64,000 nt of DNA from positions 186,001-250,000 of the forward strand of contig JAESUZ010003295.1 in the NCBI GenBank assembly GCA_017311185.1, in the 5' to 3' direction. Position 1 is the stretch's first letter, and every line of letters begins with the position of its first letter. Position numbers and translations under genes: made by a program. The notes beneath the pieces were generated by a model, which was not told where the DNA came from, made no database searches, and was given only the letters and a program-made list of their open reading frames with translations. The stretch is from Proteles cristata cristata (taxonomy: Eukaryota > Chordata > Mammalia > Carnivora > Hyaenidae). Of the stretch, positions 45,522-57,308 are shown piece after piece.

Positions 45522-48500
45522 TCAAGAGTCTCTCATGATTTGCCTTTCTCCCTTTCCCCGACCATTTCCGCCCTTCTTCTCCCCCTTGGTCCTCTGTTGA
45601 GTTCCTCCTAATCCTCCTATACGTGCACACATATGATATTTGTCCTTCTCTTCCTGACATATTTTGCTCAGCATAACACCCTCAAGGTCCATCCATGTTG
45701 CTACACGTGGCCAGATTTCATTCTTTCTCATTGCCATGTAGTATTCCATGGTATAGATAAACCACATCTTCTTGATCCATTCATCTGTTGATGGACACTT
45801 AGGCTCTTTCCATGTTTTAGCTATTGTGGAGAGTGCTGCTATGAACATTGGGGTACATGTGCTCCTATGCATCAGCATTTCTGTATCCCTTGGGTAAATT
45901 CCTAGCAGTGCTATTGCTGGGTCATAGGGGAGTTCTATTGTTAGTTTCCTGAGGAACCTCCACACTGTTTTCCAGAGGGGCTGTACCAGTTTACATTCCC
46001 ACCAACAGTGTAGGAGGGTGCCCGTTTCTCCACATCCTCGCCAGCATCTAGAGTTCTCTGATTTGCTCATTTTAGCCACTCTGACTGGCGTGAGGTGGTA
46101 TCTCAGTGTGGTTTTGATTTGTATTTCCCTGATGAGGAGGGATGCTGAGCATCGTTTCATGTGTCTGTTGGCCATCTGGATGTCCTCTTTGGAGAAGTGT
46201 CTGTTCATATCTTCTGCCCATTTCTTCACTGGGTTGTTTGTTTTTCGGGCGTGGAGTTTGGTGAGTTCCTTGTAGATTCTGGATATCAACCCTTTATCTG
46301 ATATGTCATTTGCAACTATCTTTTCCCATTCCGTTGGTTGCCTGTTAATTTTCTGGGTTGTTTCCTTGGCTGTGCAGAAGCTTTTAATCTTGATGAGGTC
46401 CCAACAGTTTATTTTTGCTCTTCATTCCCTTGCTTTTGCTGAGCAAAACACCCTCTAGGGTGTTGATAGTTTCCTGTCTCACGTTCAGGTCCTTGATCCA
46501 TTTTGAGTTTATTTTTGTGCATGGTGTGAGAAAATGATCTAGTTTCATTCTTCTGCATGTTGCTGTCCAGTTCTCCCAACACCATCTGTTAAAAAGGCTG
46601 TCTTTTTTCCATTGGATATTCTTTCCTGCTTTGTCAAAGATTAGTTGGCTGTATACTTTTGGGTCCACTTCTGAGTTCTCAATTCTGTTCCATTGGTCTA
46701 TGTGTCTGTTTTTGTGCCAATACCATACTGTCTTGATGATGACAGCTTTGTAGTAGAGGCTAAAGTCTGGGATGGTGATCCCTCCCGCTTTGGTTTTATT
46801 TTTCAGGATTACTTTGGCTATTTCGGGGTCTTTTGTGGTTCCATACAAATTTTTGGATAGTTTGTTCTAGTTTTGAGAAGTATGCTGGTGCAATTTGGAT
46901 TGGAATTGCATTGAATGTGTAGAGTGCCTTAGGTAGTAATGACATCTTAACTATATTTATTCTTCCTATCCATGAGCATGGAATGTTTTTCCATTTCTTT
47001 GTGTCTTCTTCAATTTCCTTCATAAGTTTTCTATAGTTTTCACCCTACAGATCTCTTGTGTCCTTGGTTAGGTTTATTCCGAGGAGTTTTATGGTTTTTT
47101 GTGCAATTGTGAATGGGATCAGTTTCTTGATTTCTCTTTCTGTTGCTTCATTGTTGGTGTATAAAAATGCAACCGATTTCTGTACGTTGATTTTGTACCC
47201 TGCATCTTGGCTGAATTCTGGGATCAGTTCTAGTAGGCTTCTGGTGGAGTCTGTCGGGTTTTCTATGTAGAGTATCATGTCATCTGCGAAGAGTGAAAGT
47301 TTGACTTCCTCTGTGCCAATTCTGATGCCTTTGATTTCCTTTTGGTGTCTGATGGCTGATGCTAGGACTTCCAGCACTATGTTAAACAGCAGTGGTGAGA
47401 GTGGGCATCCCTGTCGTGTTCCTGATCTCAGGGGGAAAGCTCTGAGTTTTTCCCCGTTGAGGATGATGTTCGCTGAAGGCTTCTCATAGATGGCTTTGAT
47501 GATGTTTAAGTAGGTTCCTTCTATCCCAACTTTCTCGAGAGTCTTTATTAAGAAGGGATGCTGTATTTTGTCAAATGCTTTTTCTGCATCTATTGACAGG
47601 ATCATATAGTTTTTATCTTTTCTTTTATTAATATGATGTATCACATTGATTGATTTGCGAATGTTGAACCAGCCCTGTAACCCAGGAATGAATCCCACTT
47701 GATCTTGGTGGATGATTCTTTTTATATGCTGCTGGATTCGATTTGCAAGGATCTTGTTGAGAATTTTTGCATCCGTATTCATCAAGGATATTGGGCTATA
47801 GTTCTCTTTTTTGCTGGATCTCTGTCTGGCTTGGGAATCAGAGTGATGCTGGCTTCATAAAGTGAGTCTGGGAGTTTTCCTTCGACTTCTATTTTTTGGA
47901 ATAGCTTGAGAAGAATTGGGATTAATTCTGTTTTAAATGTCTGGTAGAATTCCCCAGGGAAGCCATCAGGTCCAGGGCTCTTATTTGTTGGGAGATTTTT
48001 GATCACTGATTCGATTTCTTCACTCGTTATGGGTCTGTTCAGGTTTTCTACTTCTTCCCGTGTGAATTTTGGTAGCGAGTGTGTGTTTAGGAATTTGTCC
48101 ATTTCTTCTAAGTTGTCCAATTTGTTGGCATATAATTTTTCATAATATTCCCTGATAATTGCTTGTATTTCTGAGGGGTTGGTTGTAATAAGTCCATTTT
48201 CATTAATAATTTTGTCTATTTGGGTGCTCTCTCTTTTCTTTTGGATAAGTCTGGCTAGAGGTTTGTCAATTTTATTTACTTTTTCAAAAAACCAACTCTT
48301 GGTTTATTGATCTGTTCAATTGTTTCTTTGGTCTCTATGTGGTTTATTTCTGCTCTAATTTTTATATTTCTCTTCTTCTACTGGGTTCAGGGTGTTCTTG
48401 TTGCTCTGCCTCTAGTTCCTTTAGGTGAGCTGTTAGATTTCGGACTTGCGCTTTTTCTAATCTCTTGAAATAGGCCTGGAGAGCAATGTACTTTCCTCTT

Positions 48501-49330
48501 AGGACTGCCTTTGCCGCATCCCATAGATTTTGAATTGTTCTGCTTTCATTTTCATGTGTTTCCATATATTTTTTAATTTCATCCCTAATTGCCTGATTGG
48601 CCCATTCATTCTTTAGAAGGGTGTTCTTTAACCTCCATGTTTTTGGAGGTTTTCCAGACTTCTTCCTGTAATTGATTTCAAGTTTCAAAGCATTGTGATC
48701 TGACAGTGTGCATGGTATGATCTCTATTCTTTTATATTTATTGAGGGCTGTTTTATGTCCCAGTATGTGATCTATCTTGGAGAATGTGCCATGCGCACTT
48801 GAGAAGAAAATAAATTCCCTGGCCTCAGGTTGTAAAGTTCTAAATATATCCGTCAGATCCTTCTGGTCCAATGTGTCTTTCAAGTCCATTATTTCTTTAG
48901 TGATTTTCTGTCTGGTTGAGCTATCCATTGCTGTAAGTGGAGTATTAAAGTCCCCTATTAGCACATTCTTATCTATAAGCTTGTTTCTGTTTGTGATTTA
49001 TTGTTGTAGATATTTAGGTGCTCCCATATTCGGTGCGTAGACATTTATGATTGTTAGTTCTTCCTGCCCTTCTTCATCTCTTGTTATTGTCTTTAATTTA
49101 AAGTCCAGTTTGTCTGATATAAGTATTGCTACTCCAGCTTTCTTTTGATTTTCTGTAGCATGATATATATTTCTCCATCCCCTTACTTTTAACCTGAAGA
49201 TATCTTCCAGTCTAAAATGAGTTTCTTGTGGACAGCGTATAGATGGATTTTGTTTTTAATCCATTCTGCTACCCTATGTCTTTTGATTTGAGCATTCAGC
49301 CCATTTACATTCAGTGTTATTATTGAAATA
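45522..49330 (-). pseudogene. L1 ORF2 (endonuclease/reverse transcriptase) remnant
   Basis: Pieces lie in L1 order. The endonuclease holds GDFNTPLTAM just after the break near 48964; a TAA lies upstream of it in the same frame. The linker follows at 47782-48120. The reverse transcriptase at 47045-47785 has [30 protein letters not shown] and FADDM. The thumb/connector lies at 46796-47023 and 46384-46848, and the C-terminal cysteine-containing domain at 45522-46289 ([18 protein letters not shown]). Frameshifts divide it into at least five pieces, so no full enzyme can be made. Confidence 0.9.
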
Positions 49331-49364
49331 TGTGGGTTTAGAGTCTTTGTATCTTTTGTAGGGT

Positions 49365-50310
49365 TCATGTTTGTGGTGGTGTCTCTGGTATCTTTGTTCC
49401 TTGCAATCTTTCCTTCAGAGCATCCCCCATCGGGATTTCTTGTAGGGCTGGCTTAGTGGTGGCAAATTCTTTCAATTTCTGTTTATTTGGAAAGGTTTTT
49501 GTCTCTCCTTCTATTTTGAATGACAGGCTTGCTGGATAGAGGATTCTTGGCTGCATATTTTTACTGTTCATCACATTGAAGATCTCCTGTCATTCCTTTC
49601 TGGCCTGCCACGTTTCAGTAGATAGGTCTGTCACCACTCTGATAGGTTTCCCTTTGTATGTTAGGGCCCTTTTCTCCCTAGCTGCTTTCAAAATTCTCTC
49701 TTTGTCCTTGTATTTTGCTATTTTGACTATGATATGTCGTGCAGAAGATCGATTCAAGTTACGTCTGAGGGGAGTCCTCTGAGCCTCTTGTATTTCCACA
49801 TTTACTTCCTTCCCCAGGTCGGGGAAGTTCTCTGCTATAATTTGTTCCAGGACTCCTTCAGCACCTTTCCCTCTCTCTTCCTCTTGTGGTATTCCTATGA
49901 TACGGATATTGTTGCATTTGACCGTATCGCTGAGCTCTCGAATTCTTCTTTCCTGTTCCTGGATCAGTTTGTCTCTTTTTTTTCCCAGTATCTTGTTTTT
50001 CTATAATGGCGTCTTCTAAACCACTTATTCTCCTTTCTGCGTCTTCAATCCGTGCATTTGAGGCCTCTAATTTATTATGAATCTCATTTATCACATTTTT
50101 TAATTCTTCATGCCTATTTTTATTTTCCATTCTGTCTGTAGCCATAGTTTCTTTGATGTCCCCTATGCTTTTTTCCAGCCCAGCTATTAATGTTACCATT
50201 ATTATTCTAAAATCTTGTTCAGTTATGCTGCTGATAGCTGTTTTGAGCAGTTCGTTAGCTGTCATTTCTTCTTGGAGTTTCTTTGGAGGAGAGGTCTTTC
50301 GTTTCGTCAT
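49365..50310 (-). pseudogene. L1 ORF1 (RNA-binding protein) remnant
   Basis: It starts at an ATG at 50310 with a basic N-terminus and a coiled-coil-like region rich in E, K, N and L (residues about 50-110 of the first piece). It then shifts frame near 49858 into the RNA-recognition/C-terminal part (open pieces 49590-49799 and 49365-49574; ALTYKGKPIRVVTDLSTET is visible). At least one frameshift and one stop interrupt it. In intact elements this protein forms trimers and coats L1 RNA. Confidence 0.85.
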
Positions 50311-52224
50311 TTTAGTTAGCTTTCCGGCTCTTGTTGGTTTTAAAGACTTGTTATGTTCTCTGTTTCTATGAGTGCTGCTATATCCAAGAAGACTCTTTGA
50401 CTTTCCAGGGCCTATCCTTTCAAAGAGTGTTTTTTGAATGGTATCCCTAGGTCTCTCTTGTTGGGACCTTGGTTATTTTATTTTCCTATTCGTAGTGATA
50501 TTTGGGACTCTACACCATGTGTACTCCAGTATGTTTCATGAGGTAGCCCTGGAAAAGAAAACGGACAGACAAACACACAGGGAGCAGGAGCACACAAACG
50601 CACAGGCTAATTCAACTAACATGCAAAGCGTAGGTAAAACGAAAAAGTTAAGAGAAAAGACGGAGGAGGGAGGGTGAATAATAGGGAGTATAAAATACAA
50701 AAAAGGGTCAAAAAGGGGAAAAGAAAAGGAAAGAAGAAGAAAACCGATGGACAAAGAATGTTTTAAGGCATATACCTGGATTTCCCAGGTGCAGTTAAAT
50801 AGCCGTGTGTATGCAGTGCTGGTTGAAGAGCAGAGAGAAAGAGAGAGAAGGCATGGCGGGATGAGGCACAATTGGAAATAGAATGAACAGGCAGAAGGGA
50901 TAAGAAGCTTTTTTCAAAGAGGTAAAGGGTAGAATATGGTTGGATAGGTGAGAAAAGGATGCTGGAATTATCCAGAGAAACTATATAGTCTAATTACTGC
51001 TGAGAGAAAGAGCTGAAAATGTCGGTAAGTGTAGAATTTACATTTACAGAATGGACTCGTTGTGATTGTTTAAGCAAGCTGGCGACCAGAGTTAATCAGG
51101 TCTGTGTTCTGGGGAAAAAAGAGAGAAAAGAGAAAGAAGAAGAAAAAAAGAGGAAAAAAAGGGGGGGGGGAAAGAAAGAAAAAAAGGAAAAAAACAAAAA
51201 AAAGGGAAAGAAAAAGGGTGGAGGGCACCTGTCAGGCAGGGATGGGTGTGACGTGATCCAATGCCTCAGGCGGGAGCTCTGCCTTGGCGGTAGTGGGGAG
51301 GAGAGTGACGGTGCTCCAGTCCCTTCTCGAACCAAGCGCTGCACCTCGCTTTTTTGGGCGTGTAAACTCCCCGTACCCGGGGTGCAGCCGAAGTTGGTTG
51401 CACTCTTCAACCCAGGCCAGTTCCAGTCTCCAAATCCTCATCCGTGCGCCCCGCTGAAGTTGCCTTAGACACAGCTTCCCAGGCAGCCCCCTCGGGCAAT
51501 TCCAGGCCCCCTGCCGAGCTCTGGGGGTGGAGTCAGAATCGCTGCTTCCTTCTCTGTGTGGGGCTGGCGCGCATGCGTGGGAGCTTGCCTGCCGGGTGCG
51601 CTGAGCCCGAGCCCGCTGGAGTGAGGAAAACCGGGTCCCTCTATGGCTCGTCCCCCAAAACACGAACTCACAGGCTAATTTCCCAGTTTTTCGTTCCTTG
51701 CCTTCCCTCTCGAGTCCCAGCCAGCCAGGAGCGCGGATGCCCGGTGTCTGCGCTGCTCTTTCAGGGGCTCCAGCCGCCCGGGAGCTACAATGGCGGCAAG
51801 CGCGCCACCACTCTGAAGTCAGCCTCCAAGAGCCAGCACAAAGAAGCAGTTTGTGTGCTCAGCCCCCCCGGGACCAGTTGGTGCGAGGGGACTTGGTGTG
51901 CAGGTATTTGGCAGGTACGGTCTTTCTATGCACCGAGCGGAGGTTCTTCTGTTTCGGACTCTCTCCTTTTCCCCTCTCACTCTCCGTAGAGGGTAGAGGG
52001 GGATCGCCTCCCACCCTGGAGTCTCCGATCCCGGCCCGATTTTATCTTCCCCGGTTCGCACTCACGTTAGAAGGCTCTCTCTCAGTGGTTTCTGCGTCCT
52101 TTTCCTCCCAATCTCTCAGGTTTTGTAAGGTTTCCAATGGCTTCAGATCTTTTCTGTGTAATGTATGGGTGCGAGTGCAAGTACGGAGCTCCTTATTTCT
52201 CCGCCATCTTGCCCTCTTTCCTCA
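50311..52224 (-). promoter_or_regulatory. L1 5' UTR with presumed internal promoter
   Basis: A GC- and CpG-rich block, especially 51230-52224, upstream of ORF1 on the minus strand, with a purine-rich A/G tract at 51110-51225 including a G10 run. L1 5' UTRs carry an internal RNA polymerase II promoter; that role is inferred here from position and family. The plus strand is open for 181 codons twice (51444-51989 and 51698-52243) and the minus strand for 143 codons (51232-51663). Confidence 0.7.
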
Positions 52225-52239
52225 AGTGGATCCTATTTT

Positions 52240-53282
52240 ATGAGATTAAATCAATTTCTGAAGTTCAGAACTATAGCTATCCCAGTAGATTTCATCTTAG
52301 AATACAGCTGTTAGATTTCACTGAAACAACATTCCTATCAAACTCCTTCCTTATACTAGATATAATGGATCCCCTTACTTACTAATAGATTCCTCTTGAG
52401 AGCATTCTCCTATTAAATTTCATACATACAAATATCCTTCTCAGTCTCTGGTTCTAGGGTATCCAACCTAAGACATTCCCTAACCCTCAGCTAATGTCTC
52501 CAACCCCCTCAGGGGGCAAGTTGTTAACCTGATTGGTGAGGTGAGTTAGAGAGAAGAAGCATTGCTCAATCCCATCTTTCTCCTCTTTCCTGTTTGCTCA
52601 TGGAGAAGGTACATGCTAGTTTGTTCAAATGACTAAATATTCAATTGATAAAATTAGTGGAGCAAGTTCTGCCCTGTGTTGACACGTGTATGGTTATCTT
52701 GTGCTATCTATGATGGGATGGGTAGATAAATCTAATTCAGGGGGAGTGTTAGCTACTCATGACTCAGTAGAGTTTGTGTGTGTGTGTGTGTGTTCCTTGT
52801 GTTATATTTCTTTGTTTTCTTAGTATTCATTCTTTCTTTTAAGTTGGATTTGTATCAGCAATAATTTTTTATCACAGTTTCTGGTTCCTATGAGCATCAT
52901 TCATTGTGTTCACAATTTGATCAGAAAAAATATTGTCCATTATTAATCATCTCCTCACATGAAGTAAACAAATACAGTTTTCATAACTGACAATTATAGA
53001 GAAAGAGAAAGAGAAAGAGACACAGGGTAGAGGAGTATATGTGTATTAGTAAAATCAGAATATATGAATATATATGTGTTACAAGTGTTTCTAAATTCTT
53101 GGAATATCTTTGTATAGATATTGTTAATAATGAAAGTAGTTCTTTTGGAGAGTGATATGACAGTGGTCAAATTAAATAATTGCATAAATTATGACCCAGT
53201 GTTCTGTTTCTCTCTCTGTTCCTCCCACTCCATATTTCCTTTCTCCTCTCTCTCTCTCTCTCTCTCTTTCTCCTTTTACCGC
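52240..53282. other. Intergenic with simple repeats
   Basis: It contains (TG)n at about 52772-52792, (GAAAGA)n at about 53000-53020 and CT-rich sequence at 53205-53280. No gene is recognised. Confidence 0.5.
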
Positions 53283-53870
53283 TGTTGTGCCCGATTCGCG
53301 AGTCCTCTGAGACTCCTAAGGAGCCGACACCGATGCAAGTACATAAGGGTCTTTATTACAAGCTCGAGCAGGGGCTCACCCGACTACCGGTGTAGTGGCA
53401 GCAAGGTGAAGCGATGAACAATAGCGAACAGGGTCTTTAAGAGTAAGGGATGGTGTTACAGTACGTATAGCATCATCACATAAGCACCAATTACAATTAT
53501 ACAGCACCCATGGTAACAGTTTTGACCATTCAGTATCTGTGAGGTATTCATTACTTTGGTGGGACCCAATCATGACTTTTGGGAATCCTTTGAAAATGAC
53601 CAATTATGAGGTGAGTTCAAAGGACCCACGTGGGGTTCAGGCAAGTGGTGAGAAATTGGCTACGTTGTATAAAATAACTGCAGTTCCCAGCCTTGACTCA
53701 GACCATAGGAATGTTTTTTGATTAGTTGATCTGAGGGCGGTCTGAGGATGGCTTTAGCCTTGAATAATCTGAGGCTTTTCCTGGAACTGGGACTGGGGCT
53801 ACATGCAGCCCGAGGTTGCTCTTAATGGAGGACTTAATTTTTGGCTCTTCACCGTTATCCCCCATTCACA
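53283..53870 (-). mobile_element. Solo-LTR-like element, antisense, class I (gammaretrovirus-like) candidate
   Basis: Read on the minus strand it has an AATAAA at 53352-53357. About 70 bases follow with the compact, CpG-bearing R-U5 style sequence seen in class I LTRs, ending ...GGGCACAACA at 53283. The presumed start is near TGTGTGAATGGGGG (about 53870). It lacks gag, pol or env, so it would be a solo LTR left after recombination between two LTRs. I cannot see a clean target-site duplication, and the right edge is uncertain by some bases. The retained CpGs suggest a fairly young insertion. The family is not identified. Confidence 0.6.
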
Positions 53871-54131
53871 CACGGTCTGTAAAGGAAAACATAAGAATTT
53901 CATTTTGGCATTGATTGTGGAACAGTGAAGTTGGAAACTTGAAAATCTATAATGGGTGTCAATCAGAAAAGTAGAAAGGAAAATATCTTGTTGGATACAT
54001 ACCATGGGCACTATGTGGTAGTTAGAAAAAACAGATTAGATGAGTTGTTACTATCCTGCTGAATGTTAAAACCACAGTGCTGACTGGAAAATGCACAGGG
54101 CAGGGTAAGCCATTTAAATACCTTTTACACA
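53871..54131. other. Intergenic, nothing recognised
   Basis: No supported feature. Confidence 0.4.
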
Positions 54132-54309
54132 GGGGCACCTGGGTGGCTCTGTGGGATAAGTGACTGACTTCAACTAGATCATGATCATGTGATTTGTGAG
54201 TTTGAGTCCCACATTGGGTTCTGAATGGATTCTATCTCCCTCTCTCTCTGCCCCTCCCCCACTCTCTGTCTCTCAAAAAAATGAATAAACATATAAATAA
54301 ATAAATAAT
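54132..54309 (+). repeat. tRNA-Lys-derived SINE, sense
   Basis: GGGGCACCTGGGTGGCTCTG head, a shortened middle with TCTATCTCCCTCTCTCTCTG and an AAATAAATAAAT tail. CCTTTTACACA before and TCTTTTACATA after suggest a diverged target-site duplication. Confidence 0.93.
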
Positions 54310-54767
54310 CTTTTACATAAGCTATACAAACCATCAGTATATAAGAGCATATTCAAATGAAAGGAGATGGGCTTGTGCAGTGAGCATAAAAGTAAACAGA
54401 GTACATTGCAGAGACCAATGAAAAAAATGCCATGAATTTAGAAGTTATTATTATACAAATTTAATCACAACAAAAAACAGCAACAAAAAACTATGTTGAA
54501 AGCTTGGCTTTAGGCTATGCCTTCAAGGAATGCTAGGTACCATCTCAGCCATCTTCTAGATCCGACTCACCTGCCCACCTGTTGGCTACCTAAACCTAGT
54601 GGCACTTCTAGTTGACTAGACCTGATAATCCTTTGTTTTGATAATACTCTCAGGTACTTATAAGGGTCTGAAAACTATATGAGAGAAAAAAGTGAATGTG
54701 TGACTGGGAATGAAACAGCATGGGGTTAGGTATTCATATAATTACTTGGACAGAATTGTAACATTAG
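54310..54767. other. Intergenic, nothing recognised
   Basis: No supported feature. Confidence 0.4.
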
Positions 54768-54976
54768 ACGTATTTTTTAAATGTTTATAAGAGTAAGAGA
54801 AAAAGAGAGAGAGCATGAGTGGGACAGAGAGAGGGAGACACAGAATCAATCCAAAGCAAGCTCCAGACTCTGAGTTGTCAGCATAGAGTCCAATGTGGTT
54901 CTCAAACTCATGAACCAAGAGATCATCACCTGAGCCGGAGTCAGATGCTTAACCAACTGAGCCACCCAGACACCCT
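54768..54976 (-). repeat. tRNA-Lys-derived SINE, antisense
   Basis: TTTTTTAAATGTTTATAAGA tail, GA-rich body and the head end GAGCCACCCAGACACCCT. A moderately diverged copy. Confidence 0.92.
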
Positions 54977-55284
54977 GAGAATTCTAACTTCTTGATTGAT
55001 CTTGGCTCTCCTTAGAGTACACGAGGAAGCCTATTTTCAGAAATGCTTCTTAATATTTTGATTCGAGATTCTAGTAACTTCAATCAATATGGTTCTCTTT
55101 TTTCACAATTATATCCAGAAAGAAAAAAGAAAAAGACTGTTTGTCCCCAGATTTGGATAGCTAGTTGTGCAAAGTTTTCCTGAGGTCAGACCTGTTTGCC
55201 CATCAAGGCAGAAAACTTGGTCAACCTTTCTATCTCAGAAGATAGAAGCAAGGTACCATCCTGAATTCTCCTGAGTATCTACCT
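54977..55284. other. Intergenic, nothing recognised
   Basis: No supported feature. Confidence 0.35.
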
Positions 55285-55712
55285 GATGTTAAATAACAAA
55301 ATTCAACCAGGTAAATCTGAAGATCTAATAGGCTTTATTAAATCATTCATGAATTAGGCAGCACCCCATCTAGCAAGTAGAGGCACTTTGAGAAGTTACA
55401 CAAAATGGAAGGTTTTTTAAGACAAAGGGTGGGGCAAGAAAATTATTAGCAAAAGAAAAAGATTGTTCTGGAGTAGGATGTTTGCTAGGGGAAAAAGCAA
55501 GGTGTCTTATCATGCAGATGACCGCATCTTTCTTTGGGGGATTGAGAGGACCCAGGTGGGAGACTCAATGGCACTAATAGAAAGAAAAATGTTCCTTATT
55601 GATTGGTTAAGGTCACATTTCTGGAGGAGGTTGAAACTGCAACTAGAATGGGTATTAAGCTCTGGTTTGGAAATTCAGTCTAAGTGATGCCATTTTAGGC
55701 CTGCAGTTTTCT
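55285..55712 (-). mobile_element. Candidate ERVL-type LTR, antisense
   Basis: AAATTCAACCAGGTAAATCT, GGCTTTATTAAATCATTCAT (an antisense AATAAA-like signal), GTTCCTTATTGATTGGTTAA and TGGAAATTCAGTCTAAGTGA occur in an order that I associate with an ancient mammalian LTR. I cannot name the family with certainty. No internal retroviral genes are present. The frame at 55463-55687 lies within it and is not a gene. Confidence 0.45.
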
Positions 55713-56223
55713 TTTTTTTTTTTCTTAACTTTTCTTAATTCCCTCCCTCTCTGCATGTGTCCGTTGAAATACGTCTTTTCTTCTTCTTCTTTTTTGTTCC
55801 TCTAATCATCTAACTTGCAATGATGCTTGGCTCATAGAGGAGACCATTATCCCTACACTTGCTTCTTACCTGCTTCCTGCGTTCTCTTTATCTTTGTAGA
55901 GATACTGAACACTTAAATTTAGAATGGTGAAAAAGTTACAGATATATGACTGAAGGTATGTTAAATTAGTGCTGAGCACTATTCATAACTAAATCCTCAC
56001 ATTCTAACAAAATCCTCACAACTTGTCAAAGAATATTATCTTTGTGGTAACTTTGGGGGGGAAAAAGAGGGCTCAAAACCTTTCTCAAATTCACCCATAG
56101 AAAACATAGTAGAAATTGAATTGAGCTTTACCTAAGCTCATTTTCATTTCCTATGCCTTGATACTCTTGCCTCATTTTTTAATATTGTGTTTCCATTAAT
56201 GAATTATTTTTTCAATAGTTTTC
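55713..56223. other. Intergenic, T-rich stretch then unassigned
   Basis: It starts with a T-rich run at about 55711-55725. Nothing else is recognised. Confidence 0.35.
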
Positions 56224-56479
56224 TTCTTTCAACTTTTAAATGTTTTTGTTTGTTTGTTTTTTTAATTTCTAGGAGAGAGACAGAGAGAGAGACAGCGTGA
56301 GCAGGGGAGGGTCAGAGAGAGAGGGAGTCACAGACTGAAACAGGCTCCAGGCTCTGAGCTGGCAGTCAGCACAGAGCCCAACGCGGGCTGGAACCCACGA
56401 ACCGTGAGATCATGACCTAAGCGAAAGTCGGACTCTTAGCCAACTAAGCCACCCAGGCGTCCCATTCTTTCAACTTTTA
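56224..56479 (-). repeat. tRNA-Lys-derived SINE, antisense, with 15-bp target-site duplication
   Basis: The body 56239-56464 has a TTTG-repeat tail and the head end GCCACCCAGGCGTCCC. TTCTTTCAACTTTTA is at 56224-56238 and 56465-56479. It belongs to the same CTAGGAGAGAGA subtype as the inverted pair at 30.6-31.2 kb. Confidence 0.96.
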
Positions 56480-56494
56480 TACTAGACCTACACT

Positions 56495-56730
56495 TGCAAT
56501 AGGGGAGAGGGGCATCTGGGTGGCCCAGTTGGTCAAGCATCCTACTCATGATTTCAGCTCAGGTTGTCAGATTGAGCCCTGTGTTGGGCTCTGCACTGAG
56601 GTTTGAGCCTACCTGGGATTCTCTCTCTTCCACTCTCTTTGTCCCTCACCTGTTTGCACACACATGCACATGCTCTCTCTCTCTCAAAATAAATAAATAA
56701 ACATTTTTAAAAATCTGCAATAGGGGAGAG
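56495..56730 (+). repeat. tRNA-Lys-derived SINE, sense, with 15-bp target-site duplication
   Basis: The body 56510-56715 starts GGCATCTGGGTGGCCCAGTT and ends AAATAAATAAATAAACATTT. TGCAATAGGGGAGAG is at 56495-56509 and 56716-56730. Confidence 0.96.
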
Positions 56731-56744
56731 AGACTGAACTGCAC

Positions 56745-57110
56745 TGAAAGAAAAGGCGGGAGAGTTTTAAAGTAGAAATACTATATGACTTCACTTCTTT
56801 GTGGATCTAAAAAACAAAACCCATAAATAAAAAAACCAAACAAATAAACTAAAAACACCCAGACTCTTAAATACAGAGAACAAACTGGTGGTTGCCAGAG
56901 GGAGATGGATAGGGTGATAGGCAAAATAGATTAAGGGGGTTAAGTGACACAAACTTCCAGTTATGAAATAAATAAATCATGGAGATGAAAAAACACAGTG
57001 TAGGGAATATACTCCATAATATCGTAATAACAGTGTATAGTGACCGTGGTGACTGCACTTACTGTGGTGAGCACTGAGTAACGTAAGGGATTGTCGAATT
57101 CTCCCAGGTG
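56745..57110 (+). mobile_element. Old L1 3' end, sense
   Basis: AGAACAAACTGGTGGTTGCC, CAGAGGGAGATGGATAGGGT, GTGTAGGGAATATACTCCAT and AATAACAGTGTATAGTGACC follow the typical 3' UTR order of old L1s. Confidence 0.75.
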
Positions 57111-57308
57111 CTTGAGAAAGACAGGCAAAAGGCGGGGAGAAGATTTATATCCATTCTAAAGTGGCAAAGAAAGAATTTACAATTTCAAGTTTTCTAAAGT
57201 AACTGCTCTAAGAAAAGAGAAATCAGAGAAAGAAACTATCTGTACTCATGAAGAAACCTGTCTAAAGTTTAGTCAGGTTGAGGAGAACTTTAAGATTATT
57301 TTGGTCAA

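Larger units (their letters stand above)
45380..52239 (-). mobile_element. Full-length L1 (6.8 kb), antisense, with 15-bp target-site duplication
   Basis: The body is 45395-52224. AGTGGATCCTATTTT flanks it at 45380-45394 and 52225-52239. The 3' end has a T-tail and ACAAATAGTTTATTGTCAAA. The 5' end reads as AAGATGGCGGAGAAATAAGG on the minus strand. In element order: a long GC-rich 5' UTR (about 50311-52224, 1.9 kb), ORF1, ORF2 and the 3' UTR. Both ORFs are broken, so it is not autonomous, but the structure and short duplication show a recent insertion of a complete element. Confidence 0.96.

Noticed and set aside
53376..53603. Frame in the solo-LTR-like element considered as a retroviral gene remnant
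   Set aside because: It has no gag, pro, pol or env motif and lies inside the presumed U3/R region. LTRs are normally non-coding.
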